NCBI GenBank assembly: GCA_021810175.1
Contig: JAJZJJ010000014.1
Coordinates: 1-15,423 of the forward strand
From: Acidobacteriota bacterium
GTDB taxonomy: Bacteria; Acidobacteriota; Terriglobia; Terriglobales; Acidobacteriaceae
Reading direction: 5' to 3'
Length of the DNA stretch: 15,423 nucleotides
How positions within the stretch are numbered: position 1 is the first letter of the stretch; each line of letters begins with the position of its first letter. Below, piece after piece: positions 14,601 through 15,423 of this stretch. Below the pieces are notes generated by a model. That model ran no database searches and had not been told where the DNA came from. It saw only the letters and a list, made by a program, of their open reading frames with translations. A program made the translations under genes and the position numbers.

Positions 14601-14660
14601 AACCCGTTTTCGCAGGAGCGGGGTTGCGAATAGGCGGTGGCGCGCACCGGGACAAACCCC
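14601..14660 (+). promoter_or_regulatory. Possible alternating hairpins in the leader of the NRPS gene
   Basis: GGGTT (14621-14625) can pair either with AACCC upstream (14601-14605) or with AACCC downstream (14655-14659). The downstream fold has an inner GGTG/CACC stem (14636-14639 with 14645-14648). The two folds exclude each other, which recalls a switch or attenuator, but stems this short can occur by chance in GC-rich DNA. Confidence 0.2.
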
Positions 14661-14732
14661 ACAGGCTCAACATTGCAGTTACCTTTCTGCACGGCGGAAG
14701 TCTGTTCCCTGATACCCTCATAGGGAGAGCCA

Positions 14733-15423
14733 ATGAGCGTTTTTTCCGATCCTGTAAGGGAAGCCGGGCCGCAAGTTCCGGAATTTCGAACCCAGCCCCT
14801 GGGAATCCTGCACGAAATCTTTGAGACTCAGGCTGACCGATACCCAAAAGCAACAGCGGTGGTCTTCGGGCGTCAGCACCTGACCTATGCTGATCTTGAA
14901 GGTGCAGCCAACCGCCTCGCGCGGTATTTGCGCGCCATGGGGATTCGGCGTGGTTCGGTGGTGGCGCTGTTTCTTCCGCGTTCGCTCGACTCCTACGTGG
15001 CTCTCCTGGGAATCCTCAAGGCCGGCGCGGCTTATGTCCCCATCGACTTCCAGTGTCCGGGAGACCGGGCGGCCTACATTCTGGAGAATTCCGGCGCTGA
15101 ACTCCTGGTGACCACGGCAAACCTGGCAGCGCAGCTTACAGGATTTGACGGGAATATCTTTCGCATGGATGCCGACTGGGGGGCTCTGGCCTCCGAGAGC
15201 GCAGAGCGTCTCTCCGATGTCGAGACCGGTGTGCAGCCAGAGGATCCCTGCTACATCATTTATACGTCGGGGTCAACGGGTCACCCGAAGGGTGTCATCG
15301 TCGAACACCGAAACGCCTGGCAGTTGGTGCGGGCAGAGGCCGAAATCTACGGCGCACGGCCAGACGACCGGGTCTACCAGGGTGCTTCTCTGGCCTTCGA
15401 CCTCTCGGTCGAGGAAATCTGGA
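14733..15423 (+). CDS. Nonribosomal peptide synthetase, adenylation domain, Pls/PosA-like, 3' end outside window
   Basis: The first 230 residues of an adenylating synthetase are present; the gene continues beyond the right edge. The adenylation domain selects an amino acid and activates it with ATP before loading it on a carrier domain. Core motifs seen are LTYADL (50-55, A1), LKAGAAYVPID (95-105, A2), YTSGSTGHPKGV (177-188, A3, the phosphate-binding loop) and FDLSVEEIW (222-230, A4). No condensation domain precedes it: the protein begins directly with the LHEIFETQADRYP lead-in of an A domain. From memory, the wording DDRVYQGASLAFDLSVEEIW (211-230) closely resembles the Pls/PosA family, in which A and T domains are joined to membrane and acyltransferase-like modules, as in epsilon-poly-lysine synthetase. 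GGGAG (14723-14727) five bases before the ATG fixes the start. NRPS-type adenylation is certain; Pls/PosA membership is likely but needs the missing C-terminal part. Confidence 0.85.
   Translation, partial: MSVFSDPVREAGPQVPEFRTQPLGILHEIFETQADRYPKATAVVFGRQHLTYADLEGAANRLARYLRAMGIRRGSVVALFLPRSLDSYVALLGILKAGAAYVPIDFQCPGDRAAYILENSGAELLVTTANLAAQLTGFDGNIFRMDADWGALASESAERLSDVETGVQPEDPCYIIYTSGSTGHPKGVIVEHRNAWQLVRAEAEIYGARPDDRVYQGASLAFDLSVEEIW

Noticed and set aside
14558..14824. Small open frame before and into the NRPS gene
   Set aside because: It is in another frame, overlaps the first 90 bases of the NRPS gene, has no ribosome site and no recognisable protein.
1..15423. CRISPR arrays, insertion sequences, tRNA or rRNA genes
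   Set aside because: No regularly spaced repeats, transposase motifs or cloverleaf-forming segments were recognised on either strand by reading; no scanning program was run.

Overview
The window looks like the chromosome of a GC-rich, heterotrophic soil bacterium. Plant-polysaccharide enzymes, a Hyf/NuoB-D-type membrane complex and a nonribosomal peptide synthetase (NRPS) together would fit an Acidobacteriota (Terriglobia-type) genome. That placement is an inference from gene content and base composition; there is no rRNA or other phylogenetic marker here. All recognised genes lie on the + strand, and no tRNA, rRNA, CRISPR array, insertion sequence or integrase was seen.

Region 1 (1-5652) is a three-gene set for removing side groups from plant cell-wall polysaccharide: a GH51-type alpha-L-arabinofuranosidase (5' end outside the window), a tannase/feruloyl-esterase family protein with the CS-D-HC arrangement, and a sialate O-acetylesterase-type acetylesterase carrying an inserted GH2-like beta-sandwich. 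The last two have export signals. Together they could remove arabinose, ferulate-type esters and acetyl groups from arabinoxylan-like material. Strong hairpins lie between the genes.

Region 2 (about 5853-13519) holds an ArsR-family regulator with a near-perfect palindrome touching its own start codon, followed by six tightly packed genes homologous to hydrogenase-4/formate hydrogenlyase: hyfB, hyfC, hyfE, hyfF, hyfG and hyfI. The large subunit lacks all four cysteines that bind the NiFe centre (Ser, Ser, Ser and Asn stand in their places), whereas the small subunit keeps its [4Fe-4S] cysteines. The complex is therefore not a hydrogenase; it belongs to the poorly understood energy-converting hydrogenase-related (Ehr) type. 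No ferredoxin-like subunit, formate dehydrogenase or maturation gene is present, although the operon is bounded on both sides by unrelated genes. What it oxidises or reduces is unknown. This is the most interesting part of the window.

Region 3 (13805-15423) starts a secondary-metabolite or polymer locus: an Sfp-type 4'-phosphopantetheinyl transferase, then the first 230 residues of an NRPS adenylation domain that resembles the Pls/PosA family (epsilon-poly-lysine synthetase-like). The transferase would charge the carrier domain of that synthetase. The NRPS gene runs off the right edge.
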